Shown: positions 8,930 through 17,413 of the stretch, in pieces | Layout of the letters: each line of letters begins with the position of its first letter | How positions within the stretch are numbered: position 1 is the stretch's first letter | NCBI RefSeq assembly: GCF_900104685.1 | Contig: NZ_LT629755.1 | Location: 2,728,001-2,792,000, forward strand | Source: Agromyces flavus | Lineage (GTDB): Bacteria > Actinomycetota > Actinomycetes > Actinomycetales > Microbacteriaceae | Direction: 5' to 3' | Length of the DNA: 64,000 nt | Notes under the pieces: generated by a model | The model's database searches: none | Told to the model about the DNA's origin: nothing | What the model saw: only the letters and a program-made list of their open reading frames with translations | Position numbers and translations under genes: made by a program

Positions 8930-9789
8930 GCGCCGGCAGCGAGTTCCCTCGCGCGAGCGAGCGCGGCGTCGGTCGCGCGGTCGAAGAGGGCCGAGAGATC
9001 GGCCTCCTGCAGGACCGCGATCGCGCGCTCGGTGGTGCCCTTGGGGCTCGTGACGCGGCGGCGCAGCTCGGCGGGGTCGTCGCCGGATGCCGCGAGCAGC
9101 TCGCTCGCGCCGCGGAACGTGCCCTGCACCATCACGGCCGCTTCCTCGCGGGTGAAGCCCTTCGCGATCGCCGACTTCGTGAGCTCCTCGATGAGCAGGA
9201 AGACGTAGGCGGGACCCGACCCGGAGATCGTCGAGAGCGCGTCGAGCTGCGACTCGGGCACGACGAGCACCTCGCCGACGGTCTCGAACAGCGACACGAC
9301 GAGCGCGAGGTCGGCCCCGGAGGAGCGCGTGCCCGCCGACACCCCGGTCACCGCACGGCCGACGACCGCGGGCGTGTTCGGCATCGTGCGGACCACCGAG
9401 ACGTGCGACGGCAGGTGGGCTTCGAACGTCGCGACCGTCACGCCGGCCGCGACCGAGACGACCACGCTGCCCGGCTCCAGCGCGTCGGCGATCTCGTCGA
9501 GCAGGTCGGGCACCATCGCGGGCTTGACCGCGACGACCACGAGCTTCGCGCCGGCGACCGCACGCCGGTTGGCCGCGGCATCCGCCTCGGTCGCGTACGC
9601 GGTCACGCGCGGCTCGGCGTCGAACTCGGCGGCGCGCGCGGCACTGCGGTTGGTCGTGCGGATGCCGCCGGCCACCGTGACGTGCGGCTGCAGCAGCCCT
9701 GCCAGGATGGCCCGGGCCATCGAGCCGGCCCCGAGGAACGCGATGGACGGCAGCTCGATCGGCCGGTCAACCGGCTGGCGGGAGGTCAT
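8926..9789 (-). CDS. proC: Pyrroline-5-carboxylate reductase
   Basis: The 287-aa enzyme has an N-terminal NAD(P)-binding Rossmann motif (IAFLGAGSMARAI) and the family signature SGPAYVFLLIEELTKSAIAKG near residue 175. It makes the last step of proline synthesis, reducing pyrroline-5-carboxylate to proline. Length is standard for ProC. The ATG at 9789 is preferred because TAGGAT lies 7 nt upstream; a second in-frame ATG at 9798 overlaps that box. It is divergent from the CDF gene, and both starts are built into one palindrome. Confidence 0.93.
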   Translation of the reverse strand: MTSRQPVDRPIELPSIAFLGAGSMARAILAGLLQPHVTVAGGIRTTNRSAARAAEFDAEPRVTAYATEADAAANRRAVAGAKLVVVAVKPAMVPDLLDEIADALEPGSVVVSVAAGVTVATFEAHLPSHVSVVRTMPNTPAVVGRAVTGVSAGTRSSGADLALVVSLFETVGEVLVVPESQLDALSTISGSGPAYVFLLIEELTKSAIAKGFTREEAAVMVQGTFRGASELLAASGDDPAELRRRVTSPKGTTERAIAVLQEADLSALFDRATDAALARARELAAGA

Positions 9790-9816
9790 GGCGACCATCC
9801 TAGGATTGTCGCCATG
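9787..9816. promoter_or_regulatory. Bidirectional palindromic promoter joining two start codons
   Basis: A 30-bp sequence that is palindromic except for one mismatched pair runs from the complement of the proC ATG (9787-9789) to the CDF ATG (9814-9816). Its core ATCCTAGGAT (9797-9806) supplies TAGGAT as a -10 in both directions, with a 7-nt gap to each start codon. The two -10 boxes overlap, so RNA polymerase can occupy only one direction at a time. Confidence 0.7.
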
Positions 9817-10776
9817 AGCGCATCCGGTGGCACGAAGGCGATCCTGGCGGCATTCCTCGCCAACACAGGCATCGCCGTGACCAAGTTCATCGCATGGCTG
9901 GTGTCGGGGTCCGCCTCGATGCTCGCCGAGGCCGTGCACTCGGTCGCCGATGCCGGGAACCAGCTGCTGCTCTTCTTCGGCGGACGCCAGGCCAAGAAGC
10001 GCGCCGACCGCGCCCACCCGTTCGGCTACGGGCGCGAGCGGTACGTGTACGCGTTCGTCGTGTCGATCATCCTGTTCTCGGTCGGCGGCCTGTTCTCGAT
10101 CTACGAGGGCGTCGAGAAGATCCAGCACCCGCACGCCCTCGAGAATGCGTGGGTGCCGATCGTCGTGCTGGTCATCGCGATCGTCCTCGAGTCGTTCTCG
10201 CTGAGCACCGCGGTCAAGGAGTCCAACGAGATCCGCGGCAAGCAGGGCTGGGTGCAGTTCGTGCGTCATGCCAAGGCGCCCGAGCTCCCCGTCGTGCTGC
10301 TCGAGGATGTCGCCGCGCTGCTCGGCCTCGTGTTCGCCCTGTTCGGCGTGGGGCTGACCATCATCACGGGCAACACGATCTTCGATGCGATCGGCACGCT
10401 CATGATCGGCACGCTCCTGATCGTCATCGCGATCATCCTCGGCATCGAGACGAAGAGCCTGCTCGTCGGCGAGGGGGCGAACGAGGCCGACCTCGACAAG
10501 ATCCAGTCGGCGATCCTCTCCGGGCCCGAAGCCGAGCGCATCATCCACATGAAGACCCTCTACCTCGGCCCCGACGAGCTCCTCGTGGCCGCCAAGCTGG
10601 GCTTCCAGCCGCACGAGAGCCTCGCCGAGGTGTCGACCGCGATCAACGTGATCGAGCAGCGCGTGCGCGAGGCCGTGCCATCCGCGCGGGTCATCTACCT
10701 CGAACCCGACATCTACGTCGATCCGAACGAACAGGCGCCGCCGACCGACGCGATCGTCATCAAGGGGCTCGAATGA
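9814..10776 (+). CDS. Cation diffusion facilitator (CDF) family metal transporter
   Basis: The 320-aa membrane protein has about six helices and a cytoplasmic C-terminal domain. AEAVHSVADAGNQ in TM2 carries the HxxxD metal site, and LLEDVAALLGL in TM5 carries the partner acidic residues. DRAHPFGYGRERY is the family loop after TM2. It should export divalent cations (Zn, Co, Fe or Mn) by proton antiport. TAGGAT 7 nt before the ATG implies a leaderless message. The stop overlaps the next ATG (ATGA), coupling it to the amidotransferase gene. Confidence 0.9.
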   Translation: MSASGGTKAILAAFLANTGIAVTKFIAWLVSGSASMLAEAVHSVADAGNQLLLFFGGRQAKKRADRAHPFGYGRERYVYAFVVSIILFSVGGLFSIYEGVEKIQHPHALENAWVPIVVLVIAIVLESFSLSTAVKESNEIRGKQGWVQFVRHAKAPELPVVLLEDVAALLGLVFALFGVGLTIITGNTIFDAIGTLMIGTLLIVIAIILGIETKSLLVGEGANEADLDKIQSAILSGPEAERIIHMKTLYLGPDELLVAAKLGFQPHESLAEVSTAINVIEQRVREAVPSARVIYLEPDIYVDPNEQAPPTDAIVIKGLE

Positions 10777-11525
10777 CCGCGGTCGCGGGCACGGCCGGCC
10801 GCCCCGTCGCCCTGGTGCTGCGCCACGATTCCGCCATCGGGCTCGGCAACCTCGGCCCGGTGCTCGAGGAGCACGGGTACGAGGTGCGCGTCGTCGACGC
10901 GCCGCATGCGGATGTCACGGCCATCGACGCGCTCGCCCCCGACCTGCTCGTGGTGCTCGGCGGCGATGAGGCCGCGTACCAGGCCGACACCTATCCGTAC
11001 GTCGGCCACGAGATCGAACTGCTGCGGCAGCGGATCGAGGCGGAGGCGCCCGTGTTCGGGGTCTGCCTCGGTGCGCAGATGCTCGCGTCCGCGCTCGGCG
11101 CGCGCGTGTACCAGGGCGCGCGCAAGGAGGTGGGCTGGCTCGGCGTCGACCCCACCGACGCCGGCGACGCCTCGCCCGTGCGCCATGCGCGCGGCGTCCG
11201 GTTCGTGCAGTGGCACGGCGACACCTTCGACCTGCCCGAGGGAGTGGAACGCCTGGCGTCGTCGCCCGCCTACCCGAACCAGGCCTTCCGACGCGGTGAC
11301 TGGATGCTCGCGGTGCAGTTCCACCCCGAGGTCACGCCCGCGATCCACGAGGACTGGCTCGAGGCGTGGGGCGACGAGCTGCCCGAGTACGGACTCTCGG
11401 TCGAGCGCATGCGCGAGCTGCAGGCCGAGTGCGGGCCGGCCGCCGAGGCGGCGTCGCGCGCCATCCTCGGCGAGTTCCTCGACGGGCTCGCGGCAACGCG
11501 TCGCCCGGAGCGCCTCGCGAGCTGA
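10773..11525 (+). CDS. Class I glutamine amidotransferase domain protein
   Basis: The 250-aa protein is a stand-alone class I amidotransferase domain like that of GMP synthase. The nucleophile elbow GVCLGAQ places the catalytic Cys near residue 98, and FHPEV near 184 gives the His-Glu pair. It should hydrolyse glutamine, or a gamma-glutamyl compound, to release ammonia. No synthase partner is nearby, so it may be a gamma-glutamyl peptidase-like enzyme. It overlaps the CDF gene by 4 bp. It converges on tadA with 11 bp between stops. Confidence 0.85.
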   Translation: MTAVAGTAGRPVALVLRHDSAIGLGNLGPVLEEHGYEVRVVDAPHADVTAIDALAPDLLVVLGGDEAAYQADTYPYVGHEIELLRQRIEAEAPVFGVCLGAQMLASALGARVYQGARKEVGWLGVDPTDAGDASPVRHARGVRFVQWHGDTFDLPEGVERLASSPAYPNQAFRRGDWMLAVQFHPEVTPAIHEDWLEAWGDELPEYGLSVERMRELQAECGPAAEAASRAILGEFLDGLAATRRPERLAS

Positions 11526-11536
11526 GCCGCTGCCGT

Positions 11537-12034
11537 TCAGTCGACGGCCGGCCGACGGGCGGGGTCGGCGAAGAAGTCGAGAAGCAGGCGGGATGCCGCG
11601 TCCGCTTCGACGCCGGCGTAGACCTCGACCCGGTGATTGAGCCGGCGGTCGCGCAGCACGTCGTAGAGCGAGCCGGCGGCGCCGGCCTTCTCGTCCCACG
11701 CGCCGAACACGACCGTGGGGATGCGTGCGGCGACGATCGCGCCCGCGCACATGATGCACGGCTCGAGCGTGACGACGAGCGTGCAGTCGGTCAGGTGCCG
11801 ATCGCCTGTCGCGCGGGCGGCCTCGCGGATGGCGAGCATCTCGGCGTGCGCGGTGGGGTCCTCGTGGAGCTCGCGCTCGTTGCGTCCGGTCGCGATCACC
11901 GCGCCGTCGCGCACGACCACGGCGCCCACCGGTACGTCGCCGGTCGCAAGGGCGGCGGATGCCTCGGCGAGCGCGAGTCGCATCCAGTCCGCGTGCTCGG
12001 GCAGCTGCACCGGCATCCCCTCGCCCTTCTCCAT
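11537..12034 (-). CDS. tadA: tRNA adenosine(34) deaminase TadA
   Basis: The 165-aa protein has the cytidine-deaminase zinc site: HAEMLAI (His and the proton-shuttling Glu, near residues 62-64) and PCIMC near 91-96. It deaminates A34 to inosine in tRNA-Arg(ACG), allowing CGU/CGC/CGA decoding. The gene for that tRNA is at 19667-19739 in this window. The ATG at 12034 gives a typical length; another in-frame ATG lies at 12016. It is divergent from upp. Confidence 0.92.
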   Translation of the reverse strand: MEKGEGMPVQLPEHADWMRLALAEASAALATGDVPVGAVVVRDGAVIATGRNERELHEDPTAHAEMLAIREAARATGDRHLTDCTLVVTLEPCIMCAGAIVAARIPTVVFGAWDEKAGAAGSLYDVLRDRRLNHRVEVYAGVEADAASRLLLDFFADPARRPAVD

Positions 12035-12051
12035 GGCGGAACCCCCGCAAC

Positions 12052-12057
12052 TAGACT
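12052..12057 (+). promoter_or_regulatory. -10 box of upp
   Basis: TAGACT lies 7 nt before the upp ATG at 12065, the leaderless spacing repeated through this window. No clear -35 is seen at 17-18 bp. Confidence 0.5.
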
Positions 12058-12064
12058 GCAGCCT

Positions 12065-12697
12065 ATGCGAGTCCACGTGGCCGACCACCCGCTCATCACC
12101 CACAAGCTGACGGTGCTTCGCGACGAGAACACGCCGTCGCCCGTGTTCCGCTCGCTCGTCGAGGAGCTCATGACGCTCCTCGCCTACGAGGGCACCCGAG
12201 AAGTGCGTGTCGAGCCGGTCGACATCGTGACGCCCGTGGCACCGACCACGGGCGTTCGCATCGCCGAGCCGAAGCCGCTCATCGTGCCGATCCTGCGTGC
12301 GGGCCTCGGCATGCTCGAGGGCATGGTCAAGCTGCTGCCGAGCGCCGAGGTCGGCTTCCTCGGCATGGCACGCAACGAGGAGACGCTCGAACCGACCACG
12401 TACGCCGAGCGCCTGCCCGACGACCTCAGCGGCCGCCAGTGCTTCGTGCTCGACCCGATGCTCGCCACCGGCGGCTCGCTCACGGCGGCGATCGAGTTCC
12501 TGCTGCAGCGCGGCGCGACGGATGTCACGGCCATCTGCATCCTCGCCGCGCCAGAGGGGCTGAAGGCCGTCGAGGAGGCGCTGCACGGGCGCGAGGTGTC
12601 GATCGTGCTCGGCGCGGTCGACGAGCGACTCAACGAGGTCGGGTACATCGTGCCCGGCCTGGGCGACGCCGGCGACCGGCTCTACGGCACCGTCTGA
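12065..12697 (+). CDS. upp: Uracil phosphoribosyltransferase
   Basis: The 210-aa enzyme starts [20 protein letters not shown], characteristic of Upp. It has the PRPP-binding loop [10 protein letters not shown] near residues 136-145 and the uracil-binding end [17 protein letters not shown]. It converts uracil and PRPP to UMP in pyrimidine salvage. Length and termini are canonical. TAGACT 7 nt upstream suggests a leaderless transcript divergent from tadA. Confidence 0.96.
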   Translation: MRVHVADHPLITHKLTVLRDENTPSPVFRSLVEELMTLLAYEGTREVRVEPVDIVTPVAPTTGVRIAEPKPLIVPILRAGLGMLEGMVKLLPSAEVGFLGMARNEETLEPTTYAERLPDDLSGRQCFVLDPMLATGGSLTAAIEFLLQRGATDVTAICILAAPEGLKAVEEALHGREVSIVLGAVDERLNEVGYIVPGLGDAGDRLYGTV

Positions 12698-12900
12698 TTC
12701 GCCGCGGTCGCGGGCGGCCGGTCGTGTTTCCTCCGCGCGTCGGCCGCCTCACGTCGCAGGATCTGCGTCGTGAGACACGCCGACGCGGCATCCGAATCTC
12801 GGAATTCGATGAATCCGCGTTGCGTCGCAGGATCTTCGTGGGTCACTCCGGTTCGAACGGAACTGCCGCTTCCGCCGAACCTCTCGCGCACCGCGTGCGA
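12698..12900. other. Non-coding stretch with a 13-bp direct repeat
   Basis: This begins a gap of about 530 bp without a conventional gene. The only structure seen in this part is an exact direct repeat, CGTCGCAGGATCT, at 12752-12764 and 12823-12835 (71 bp apart). Open frames here have no start signals and look like chance. Confidence 0.4.
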
Positions 12901-12901
12901 C

Positions 12902-12959
12902 GTCACGCGGCGTCACGCGACCGTCACGGTTTGACACATCCTCGAACCTCGGTTTGACT
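12902..12959 (+). promoter_or_regulatory. Promoter with three helically phased GTCAC repeats
   Basis: GTCAC occurs at 12902-12906, 12912-12916 and 12923-12927, one helical turn apart (10 and 11 bp), each within CGTCACG. TTGACA follows at 12931-12936, then 17 bp and TTGACT (12954-12959), 7 nt before the small ORF at 12967. OmpR-type winged-helix proteins bind direct repeats phased this way, and one is encoded just downstream at 13225, so autoregulation is plausible. Confidence 0.55.
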
Positions 12960-12966
12960 TTCGCCC

Positions 12967-13068
12967 ATGACTGACACCGCACGCATCCTGACCACCCGCG
13001 AGGTGAACGGGTCTGCCGACATGATGATGTCGGCGCGTGCGTCCATGTGTTGTCGAATGTGCCGCTGA
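12967..13068 (+). CDS. Candidate 33-aa leader peptide with a Cys/Arg-rich end
   Basis: An ATG 7 nt after a -10-like box opens a 33-codon frame ending in SARASMCCRMCR and TGA. The last seven residues contain three cysteines and two arginines. In actinobacteria, short ORFs with consecutive Cys codons act as cysteine-sensing attenuators upstream of sulfur genes. That role is inference here, since the next gene (13225) is a regulator rather than a known sulfur enzyme. GCCGACA/TGTCGGC (13015-13034) forms a hairpin within the ORF just before the Cys codons. Confidence 0.55.
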   Translation: MTDTARILTTREVNGSADMMMSARASMCCRMCR

Positions 13069-13224
13069 CCAGCGAACCCACCGCCGAGTCTCGCGACTGA
13101 TCACATCCCGATCGGCGCGGCTCCGTCGAACCCGATGCCAATCCGGGTTCTCCCGGCCACACCGGCCATTCGCTTCCGACCCCTCGAGTGGGTCGTCGAC
13201 GCATCTTCAGCACAAGGATCCGCC

Positions 13225-14031
13225 ATGTCTCTCGCACTTGCTCCCGCCGCCCGTCCGACCCACCCCGCCGTGCGCTCGACGCATCCGGCCGCCTACGCGC
13301 CGCAGCCGGCGCGCCCGGCGGCACCGGTGGCCACCGCGCCGGCCGTCCACGCCGGCGTCGCCACACCGGCCGCCGCCCCGTCCCCGGCTCCCGCCCAGGC
13401 CGCGCCGCGCGTCCGGGCCGTGCCCGAGGGCACCGAGGCCCGCGGCTTCGTGCTCTACGTCGGCCTCGACGAGGCCAAGGCCACCGCCGACGGCACGACC
13501 CTGCACCGCCTGGTCGAGGCCATCCGCAACCTGACCGCCGAGGTCGCACCCTCGGCCGAAACCTACGCCGCGGTCGCGCTGGCACCCGAGGGCGCCGGCG
13601 GCCGCGACGTCGACGTCGTGCGCCTCGCACTCCAGGACCCGACCGCGCTCGCCCGGCAGCGCGAGTCGCAGGGACTCAGCGACGACGCCGATCGGCACCC
13701 CGACGGCGTCATCATCGACATCTCGCGCAAGCGCGTCCTGCTCGACGGCGAGGCGGCCGGCCTCACCTACAAGGAGTTCGAGCTGCTGCAGTACCTCGTG
13801 CTGCGCGAGGGCCGCACGATCGACCGGCACGAGCTCATCGACGGCCTCTGGTCGGGCGAGGACGACGTGCCCAACGAGCGCACGATCGACGTGCACGTGC
13901 GCCGCCTGCGCTCGAAGCTCGCCCACTACCAGGACATCGTGCGCACCGTCCGGGGCGTGGGCTACCGCTTCGACCGCCACGCCGACGTGTCGATCCGCCA
14001 GGCCTCCACGCCGAGCCCCGACGTCTTCTGA
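13225..14031 (+). CDS. OmpR-type winged-helix protein without a receiver domain
   Basis: The 268-aa protein starts with about 70 residues rich in Ala and Pro. A mixed domain follows (GFVLYVGLDEAKATADG, residues about 75-145), then a clear Trans_reg_C winged helix from about 165 to 252 (YKEFELLQYLVLREGRTIDR; NERTIDVHVRRLRSKL; VRGVGYRF). There is no phosphoacceptor domain, so the middle domain probably senses another signal. The ATG was chosen for AAGGA 7 nt upstream. Its 3' end overlaps the convergent serine hydrolase gene by 70 bp. Proteins of this layout seem common in Microbacteriaceae, from memory. Confidence 0.85.
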   Translation: MSLALAPAARPTHPAVRSTHPAAYAPQPARPAAPVATAPAVHAGVATPAAAPSPAPAQAAPRVRAVPEGTEARGFVLYVGLDEAKATADGTTLHRLVEAIRNLTAEVAPSAETYAAVALAPEGAGGRDVDVVRLALQDPTALARQRESQGLSDDADRHPDGVIIDISRKRVLLDGEAAGLTYKEFELLQYLVLREGRTIDRHELIDGLWSGEDDVPNERTIDVHVRRLRSKLAHYQDIVRTVRGVGYRFDRHADVSIRQASTPSPDVF

Positions 14032-15488
14032 CGGGCGAGTCGGAGCGCTGGGCCCGCATGGAGCACGAGCGTTCCCACCGCCGCGGCGACGCTCGCCGCG
14101 ACCGACACGGCCAGATCAGGCACGGCGACCCACCACCATGAATCGGTCGCTCGCGACCGGGTTCGACGCGGGACGACGACGAACGCCGTGACGAGGCCGG
14201 CCGTCGCGAGCGCGAGGGCGACCGCGGCGGCGACCGGACGACCGGCGGCTCGTGACGGTCTCGCCCGACGCGCGGAGGCGACCGTCCACGTCGATCCCGC
14301 GACCTGGAGCACCGGCAGGGCGAAGAACACCGGCACCGCGGCGAGGAACGGATCGTGGCGTCGAGGCGGGCTCGGGATGCCCAGCACGTCGTGCAGCAGT
14401 TCGGTGCTCAGCACGGTGAAGCGACGGCCGTCGGTGCCGAGGGCGGTGTTCGTGAGCATCGCGAGTCCGACGTCGAGCTCGGGGACGAGCGCGAGGTACG
14501 ACATCGTGCGGAGGCTGTCGCCGTCGTGCTCCCACAGCTGCGGTGGGCGCCCGCCGCGGGCACCATCGACCACGCCCGCGCCCTCGGGGAGCGCTCGGAC
14601 GATCCATCCGCTCGCGTACTCGGCCGGCGGCACCGCATCGCCCAAGGGTGCACGAGCCGCCTCGAGCACGGACGCATGCAGTCCCGTCGGGCCGCCGAGA
14701 TGCGCTCGCAGCAGCACCGCCAGGTCGCGCGCCGTCGAGGCGAGGTACCCCGCCGGCGCGGTCGCCTCCGCCACGCTCGCCGGCGTGCGGGCGTTGGCCA
14801 GGCGGAACCACGTGTATTCGCCCTCGGCGAGCCCGGCCTCGCGTGCACGTTGCAGGTCGGCCGTCGTCGCGACGAGCCCGAGCGGCCCGGCCACGAGGTC
14901 CTGCAATGCCGACTCGTAGGTTCCTCCGGTGACGGCCTCGAGGATGGCGCCGAGGACGACGTAGTTCGCGTTCGAGTACGCGAACCGATCGCCCGGCCTC
15001 GCGATCGGCTGGGCCCGCAGCAGGTGACGCGCCTGATCGCGGATGGTCTGCGCCGCCGGACGCAGCCGGAAGACGTCCAGGCCCGACGCCCGAGACAGGC
15101 CGGAACGGTGGGCGAGCAACTGCTGGACGGTCACGTCGACGAAAGCACCCACGGCGCCGCCGAGGTGCGGCAGCAGTTCGGCGACGGTGTCGTCGAGGCG
15201 CAGCCGCCGGTGCGCGACGAGCGCTTGGATCGCGAGCCCCGCGAACTGCTTGCCGGTGGACCCGATGACCATGGGCGTGTCGAGGGTCATCGGGGCGCCG
15301 TCGCGGCGCGCGCGGCCGTACGCGCGCGCGAACCGCACGCCCTCGCGCCCCACCACCGCGACCGCGAGCCCCGCGAGACGGAGATGTGCCATGTGCGCTC
15401 GAAGCCGCGCGTCGATCTCGGCCGGTGCCGCGATCCGGCGCTCATCGGCGCGCACCGAGCGGTCGGCGGTGGTCGCCCTCGTTCGCAC
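13962..15488 (-). CDS. Serine hydrolase (beta-lactamase fold) with C-terminal membrane domain
   Basis: The protein is about 508 aa if GTG at 15488 is the start; GTG at 15455 is an alternative. It has the class C beta-lactamase/DD-peptidase signature: STGK (Ser-x-x-Lys, near residue 74), YSN near 168 (Tyr-x-Asn) and a late HDGDS motif. Three hydrophobic segments in the last 150 residues (FLAAVPVFFALPV; AAAVALALATAGLV; AVPDLAVSVAASVAAAV) should anchor it to the membrane. The substrate is unknown; such proteins include esterases and peptidases. The last 70 bp overlap the convergent winged-helix gene. Confidence 0.8.
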   Translation of the reverse strand: MRTRATTADRSVRADERRIAAPAEIDARLRAHMAHLRLAGLAVAVVGREGVRFARAYGRARRDGAPMTLDTPMVIGSTGKQFAGLAIQALVAHRRLRLDDTVAELLPHLGGAVGAFVDVTVQQLLAHRSGLSRASGLDVFRLRPAAQTIRDQARHLLRAQPIARPGDRFAYSNANYVVLGAILEAVTGGTYESALQDLVAGPLGLVATTADLQRAREAGLAEGEYTWFRLANARTPASVAEATAPAGYLASTARDLAVLLRAHLGGPTGLHASVLEAARAPLGDAVPPAEYASGWIVRALPEGAGVVDGARGGRPPQLWEHDGDSLRTMSYLALVPELDVGLAMLTNTALGTDGRRFTVLSTELLHDVLGIPSPPRRHDPFLAAVPVFFALPVLQVAGSTWTVASARRARPSRAAGRPVAAAVALALATAGLVTAFVVVPRRTRSRATDSWWWVAVPDLAVSVAASVAAAVGTLVLHAGPALRLARQKTSGLGVEAWRIDTSAWRSKR

Positions 15489-15615
15489 GCACCCAGTATC
15501 CGCCCGCCCGCACGGTGCCTGATGGCCGCGCGATCGTGCCGCCGTCCGAGCACGGCGCTGCTGCGCCATCCGCGCGGAATCGGGCAGCATGGGAGGCGCT
15601 GGCGAGGAGGACCGC

Positions 15616-16353
15616 GTGACGACGAACCCGATCGTGCTCGACCTGCCGTTCCGGGGCCGGTGGCTCGCGCGCAACAGTCCCGCGCGGCGTGTGCCGAGCC
15701 ACGGCACGCACGCGCTCGGCACGACCTACGCGATCGATTTCATCGCGGTCGACGAGCACGGCCGGTCGGCGCCCTCGAACTGGAGGTCGTGGCTCGCGGT
15801 CGAGCCGCCCGAGGCGTTCCTCGGCTTCGGCCTGCCGATCCTGGCGCCCATCGCGGGCACGGTCGTCGCAGCGCATGACGGCGAGGCCGACCACGAGGCC
15901 CGGCGCTCCCAGCTCACGCTCGTGCCGTACGTGCTCGGGCAGGCAGGCCGCCTGCGCGCGGGGCCGAACGCGATCGCGGGGAATCACGTGATCCTCGCGC
16001 TCGGTCCGAGCGGACCGTACGTGGCGCTCGTGCACCTCCGCCGGGGCAGCGTTCGCGCCGAAGTCGGCGATGTCGTCGCCGCAGGCGACGTGCTCGGCGA
16101 GTGCGGCAATTCGGGCAACAGCACGCAGCCGCACGTCCACGTCCAGGCCACCGACTCGGTCGACTGGGCGGGTGCGACTGGACTGCCGATCGCCTTCCGT
16201 TTCCGAGGTGCGATGACGCAGAATGGGGAGACCGTCGGCGTGCCCCGCGAGTCCGAGATCGTCGAGCCGCCCGGAATCGCCGAGGGCCGGCGTGACGGAC
16301 GGAGCGGGCCGCCGCTCCGGAAATTCCCCCGCATTCGAGGCACACAGATCTAG
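15616..16353 (+). CDS. M23 family metallopeptidase
   Basis: The 245-aa protein has a divergent M23 (LytM-like) zinc site: SHGTHALGTTYAIDF supplies His and Asp, and PHVHVQ near residue 171 supplies the HxH ligands. The intervening GNHVILAL and VHLRRGSV strands are typical of the fold. No signal peptide or membrane helix is visible, which is unusual for a cell-wall endopeptidase. The GTG start is preferred because GAGGAGG lies just upstream. It is divergent from the serine hydrolase. Confidence 0.8.
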   Translation: MTTNPIVLDLPFRGRWLARNSPARRVPSHGTHALGTTYAIDFIAVDEHGRSAPSNWRSWLAVEPPEAFLGFGLPILAPIAGTVVAAHDGEADHEARRSQLTLVPYVLGQAGRLRAGPNAIAGNHVILALGPSGPYVALVHLRRGSVRAEVGDVVAAGDVLGECGNSGNSTQPHVHVQATDSVDWAGATGLPIAFRFRGAMTQNGETVGVPRESEIVEPPGIAEGRRDGRSGPPLRKFPRIRGTQI

Positions 16354-16371
16354 CGCCCGTTACCGATCCGT

Positions 16372-16525
16372 TATATATTCATCGTGCACCGGTTGTTTGC
16401 TGTGGCGGCCGGTGCGGAATGTGATTGCAGGACACTCTTGGTGCAAGGGCGAGGGCCGGTCGTCAGCCTCTACGACCGGCCCTCAACCGTTTCCGGCTGA
16501 GCGTCGTGCCCCGTCTTCGGGGCAC
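16372..16525 (+). other. AT-rich -10-like box followed by two strong hairpins; possible small RNA
   Basis: TATATATT (16372-16379) is unusually AT-rich for this DNA and resembles a -10. About 70 bp later a perfect 13-bp stem (16451-16463 with 16472-16484, 8-nt loop) is followed by a second 8-bp stem with a TCTT loop (16506-16525). They may terminate the M23 message, or close a short RNA of about 100 nt. A 32-codon GTG frame (16402-16500) also fits but has no supporting signal. Neither hairpin has a strong T-run. Confidence 0.35.
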
Positions 16526-16632
16526 ACCTCTCGCCCCTTCGCCGAGGCTCCGCCCGCGCCGGGATCGTGTTGGCTATTGTCGGATCCGTCGGCGGACATC
16601 CCCGGTCGCCGCATCCGATGGAGGGAGCACGC

Positions 16633-17115
16633 GTGGCTGATCGCGCGACGGCCGTGGCGGCGTGGGAGGCCCTCTTCCGCGCACAGGTCTCGATCATGCG
16701 GGGCCTCTCGGCCGAGTTCCCGACCGACCTGATGTCGCTCAACGAGTACGACGTCCTCTTCAACATCTCGCGGGCGCCCGGCCGTCGGCTGCGCCTGAAG
16801 GACCTCAACCGGCACGTGCTCATCTCGCAGCCGAGCGTCAGCCGTCTCGTCGACCGCCTGGTGGCCCGCGGGTTCGTCGAGAAGACCGATGACCCGCTCG
16901 ACGGTCGGGGCACGATCGTGCAGCTCACGCCCAAGGGCTTCGAGGAGTTCCGCCGCGCCGCGATGCACCATGTGCAGGCGATCACGGAACGGGTCGGCGG
17001 TGCGCTCGGCGACGACGACCTGCGAGAGCTCACCGATCTCTGCGACCGGCTGCGCCTCGCGCAGGACGCTCGGCACCGCGCAAGCTCGCCCGGCCCTCGC
17101 AACGGTCGAGCCTGA
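16633..17115 (+). CDS. MarR family transcriptional regulator
   Basis: The 160-aa protein has an N-terminal dimerisation helix, a winged helix (LRLKDLNRHVLISQPSVSRL as HTH; DDPLDGRGTIVQLTPKG as wing with the conserved Asp-Arg region) and a C-terminal helix. GTG at 16633 is preferred over the in-frame ATG at 16618 because GGAGGGA then sits at normal spacing. TATTGT (16575-16580) may be the -10. Its ligand and targets are unknown. A strong terminator hairpin follows at 17151-17184. Confidence 0.88.
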   Translation: MADRATAVAAWEALFRAQVSIMRGLSAEFPTDLMSLNEYDVLFNISRAPGRRLRLKDLNRHVLISQPSVSRLVDRLVARGFVEKTDDPLDGRGTIVQLTPKGFEEFRRAAMHHVQAITERVGGALGDDDLRELTDLCDRLRLAQDARHRASSPGPRNGRA

Positions 17116-17150
17116 GCCCGCGTGGGGCGACGGCCCGCGCCCGGGCATGA

Positions 17151-17184
17151 CGGTGGGGCGGGAACCCTACCTCCCGCCCCACCG
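17151..17184 (+). terminator. Terminator-like hairpin after the MarR gene
   Basis: A perfect 13-bp GC-rich inverted repeat (17151-17163 with 17172-17184) encloses an 8-nt loop, 36 bp after the MarR stop. There is no T-run, as is common in high-GC actinobacteria. The rest of the gap to 17413 shows no gene or clear motif. Confidence 0.6.
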
Positions 17185-17413
17185 CGGCCTCACAGGAGGC
17201 CCTCCCCGCCGAGCGACCCGAACTGAGCTCGGCGAGCCAACCTCCCGAGCGACCGTGCTGGGACATGGCGGTCGCGGCGTCGCGGTGCGACGACGTGTCG
17301 GGTCGGGTTCCCGACTCGGGGTATTGAGGAATCGTAACGCCGGGTGCGGTTCAGCGACCAGTGCCCCGAGCGGGGGTCAGGATCCGGAGCCACCGCCCCG
17401 GATCCCGACTCGC

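Noticed and set aside
12682..12906. A 74-codon minus-strand frame downstream of upp.
   Set aside because: It overlaps the upp 3' end, has no start signal, shows no recognised motif and includes the repeat region; treated as non-coding.
16402..16500. A 32-codon GTG frame between the M23 and MarR genes.
   Set aside because: It has no Shine-Dalgarno or -10 at leaderless spacing, and most of its 3' half is the perfect hairpin.
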